Assembly: GCA_025455725.1 (NCBI GenBank)
Contig: JALOLY010000048.1
Span: 1 to 6,965, forward strand
Source of the DNA: Amoebophilaceae bacterium
Lineage (GTDB): Bacteria > Bacteroidota > Bacteroidia > Cytophagales > Amoebophilaceae
DNA: 6,965 bases
Direction: 5' to 3'
Shown here: in pieces, positions 5,870-6,965 of the stretch
How the letters are laid out: each line of letters begins with the position of its first letter
How positions within the stretch are numbered: position 1 is the first letter of the stretch
Notes under the pieces: model-generated
What the model saw: the letters and a program-made list of their open reading frames with translations, nothing else
Database searches by the model: none
Told to the model about the DNA's origin: nothing
Position numbers and translations under genes: made by a program

Positions 5870-6628
5870 TCAAAGAGCCATGGATGTTTCTTTAATAATC
5901 CAGTCGTACCCTTTTGCTTCTAACTCTTTAGCCAACTCCTTGGTCCCCGACTTAACAATTAGGCCGTTATAGAGAATATGTACGAAGTCAGGGACAACGT
6001 AATCCAGTATTCTCTGGTAATGTGTGATAATGATTGTAGCACTTTCCTTACTCCGGAGTTGGTTTACACCGTGGGCTACAACCTTTAGTGCATCAATATC
6101 CAGTCCAGAGTCGGTCTCATCTAGAATCGATAGGGCAGGGGCTAGCATAGCCATCTGAAGCATCTCATTGCGCTTCCTTTCACCACCTGAGAAACCTTCG
6201 TTCAATGATCTGCTTAGTAGTGTTGGGTCTATGTTAACCAACCGCATCTTATCTTTCATGAGTGCTAAGAAAGCAACCGCATCCAGAGGTGGTTGACTTC
6301 GCTGCTTTCTAATTTCGTTAACAGCCGTTTTGAGGAAGTTGGTCATGCTCACACCTGGAATTTCCACAGGATATTGAAAAGCCAAAAAAAGGCCCGCAGC
6401 GGCTCTTTTCTCTGGAGTTAGAGCCAGCAAGTCGTCGCCCAAGAACGTCACACGTCCTTCTGTTACAGTATAACCCTCTTTCCCTGCAAGTACGGCTGCT
6501 AAAGTGCTCTTGCCTGATCCATTGGGTCCCATAATGGCGTGTATTTCGCCCGCTCGTACGGTCAAGTTGATACCTTTGAGAAGCTCTTTATTTTCTACGG
6601 CTGTTTTCAAGTGGGTGATTTCAAGCAT
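5870..6628 (-). CDS. sufC: Fe-S cluster assembly ATPase SufC
   Basis: SufC is the ABC-type ATPase of the cytosolic SufBCD complex; ATP binding drives rearrangement of SufB-SufD during cluster building. The 252-residue length is canonical. All nucleotide-binding elements are present: Walker A GPNGSGKST (34-42), Q-loop glutamine Q85 in LAFQYPVEIPGV, signature SGGERKRNE (148-156), Walker B ILDETDSGLDID with D170 and E171, and the switch histidine H203 in ITHYQRIL. LDETDSGLDIDAL and the SGGERKRNE variant are specific to SufC among ABC proteins. I chose the ATG at 6626-6628 (MLEITHLK) because the frame upstream to a TTG at 6739 encodes 37 non-family residues. In Bacteroidota sufB usually sits just upstream. 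Here 155 bases of noncoding DNA and a transposase relic precede the gene, so sufC heads the visible operon. Confidence 0.98.
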   Translation of the reverse strand: MLEITHLKTAVENKELLKGINLTVRAGEIHAIMGPNGSGKSTLAAVLAGKEGYTVTEGRVTFLGDDLLALTPEKRAAAGLFLAFQYPVEIPGVSMTNFLKTAVNEIRKQRSQPPLDAVAFLALMKDKMRLVNIDPTLLSRSLNEGFSGGERKRNEMLQMAMLAPALSILDETDSGLDIDALKVVAHGVNQLRSKESATIIITHYQRILDYVVPDFVHILYNGLIVKSGTKELAKELEAKGYDWIIKETSMAL

Positions 6629-6667
6629 ATTGCATCGTAATGGCAGTGCGAAGCTACAACGAAAATT

Positions 6668-6699
6668 CAAATTAGTTGGCTTCTGCCCGCAGACCCCAA
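6668..6699 (-). promoter_or_regulatory. Candidate Bacteroidota-type promoter with internal palindrome upstream of sufC
   Basis: Read on the minus strand, an ATTG (6700-6697) is followed after 22 bases by TAATTTG (6674-6668). This approximates the Bacteroidota promoter pattern of a TTTG box, a spacer of about 20 bases and TAnnTTTG, but the downstream box is one base short and the spacer slightly long. A perfect 5-2-5 palindrome, TCTGC-GG-GCAGA (6693-6682), lies between the two boxes, where an operator could sit. It is about 40 bases upstream of the sufC start. A promoter is expected somewhere here because sufB is missing, but this match is weak. Confidence 0.25.
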
Positions 6700-6783
6700 T
6701 TTTTACGCCTTCTTGCATATCCTGGGTGTGTTGCTGCAAGGCTGTTGTTGGGTATTTCGGACAACGCTACCTCATGGCTAGGC

Positions 6784-6965
6784 CTATCTCTTGGCGTGAT
6801 AGATCTTATCACTCTTTTCCGATTTACAAAGTGCATGGGCATTTTCATGTGCTTGCTTACCGGGCCTGATGACCGTCGCGTTGCCTACCTGACCATGACC
6901 ACGATAGCCGCTGTCTACTAATACACGGGCCTCACACTGACCTGTCCAGTGCGCCACTTGATCCA
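6784..6965 (-). pseudogene. IS5-type transposase remnant (DDE family), C-terminally truncated
   Basis: A minus-strand reading frame enters from the window edge and stops at a TAG (6784-6786), giving at least 59 residues. The segment WTGQCEARVLVDSGYRGHGQ and the following NATVIRPGKQAHEN resemble the DDE transposase region that reads as a TG(Q/R) segment, then VDRGYRG, then an I-P-K segment in IS5-family proteins. The aspartate in VDSGYRG would be a catalytic DDE residue. The frame then ends (IYHAKR, stop) before the expected basic RRR-IEP-IGHLK region holding the last catalytic glutamate. I could not find that region in the other two frames downstream. The gene is therefore probably inactive, cut off between here and sufC. 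The family assignment rests on motif memory alone, and the 5' part lies outside the window. Confidence 0.62.

Noticed and set aside
5835..5873. A TTG start for SufD overlapping the sufC stop
   Set aside because: It remains possible by translational coupling, but an ATG 39 bases downstream gives a normal-length SufD with a plausible N-terminus, so the ATG is preferred.
6629..6739. An N-terminal extension of SufC of 37 residues from a TTG start
   Set aside because: The extra residues do not match the SufC N-terminus, the start is non-ATG, and MLEITHLK from the ATG at 6626-6628 is exactly where SufC proteins begin.

Overview
The window looks like part of a Bacteroidota chromosome, possibly from a host-associated or IS-rich lineage. 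The evidence is a SUF operon in the order common in that phylum (sufC-sufD-sufS-sufE, then a DUF59/MIP18 protein, then a CGC-motif bacilliredoxin), a 5S rRNA that reads like Bacteroidota 5S, and little sign of Shine-Dalgarno sequences before the genes. The genus is not determined; an Amoebophilaceae-like symbiont is a guess from the transposase debris and the long gene-free stretch.

Layout. Bases 1-203 are the 3' end of a 23S rRNA on the plus strand. A spacer of about 100 bases and a complete 5S rRNA (about 304-411) follow, ending in a T-run and then a terminator-like hairpin. From about 471 to 1396 there is no gene I can support: a pyrimidine-rich tract, stop-riddled sequence, one unrecognised 68-codon frame and a cluster of small hairpins. 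From 1397 to the end everything is on the minus strand. In transcription order (right to left) it contains a 3'-truncated IS5-type transposase relic entering from the window edge, sufC, sufD, sufS, sufE, a SufT-like DUF59 gene, a bacilliredoxin (BrxA/BrxB family), a Bcp/PrxQ-type peroxiredoxin, and tRNA-Arg(UCU) 8 bases after the peroxiredoxin stop. The rRNA unit and the SUF unit converge on the gene-free stretch.

How the genes work together. SufS takes sulfur from cysteine, SufE accepts and relays the persulfide, and SufC with SufD (and SufB) form the scaffold/ATPase on which Fe-S clusters are built. The DUF59 protein probably helps cluster maturation or transfer. The bacilliredoxin and Bcp add thiol repair and peroxide removal, which suits a pathway that is sensitive to oxidants. 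All catalytic residues I looked for are present in each protein.

The main oddity is that sufB, normally directly upstream of sufC, is absent from the 337 bases before sufC. A transposase fragment occupies that place. The second is the tRNA gene placed as the last cistron of a protein-coding operon.
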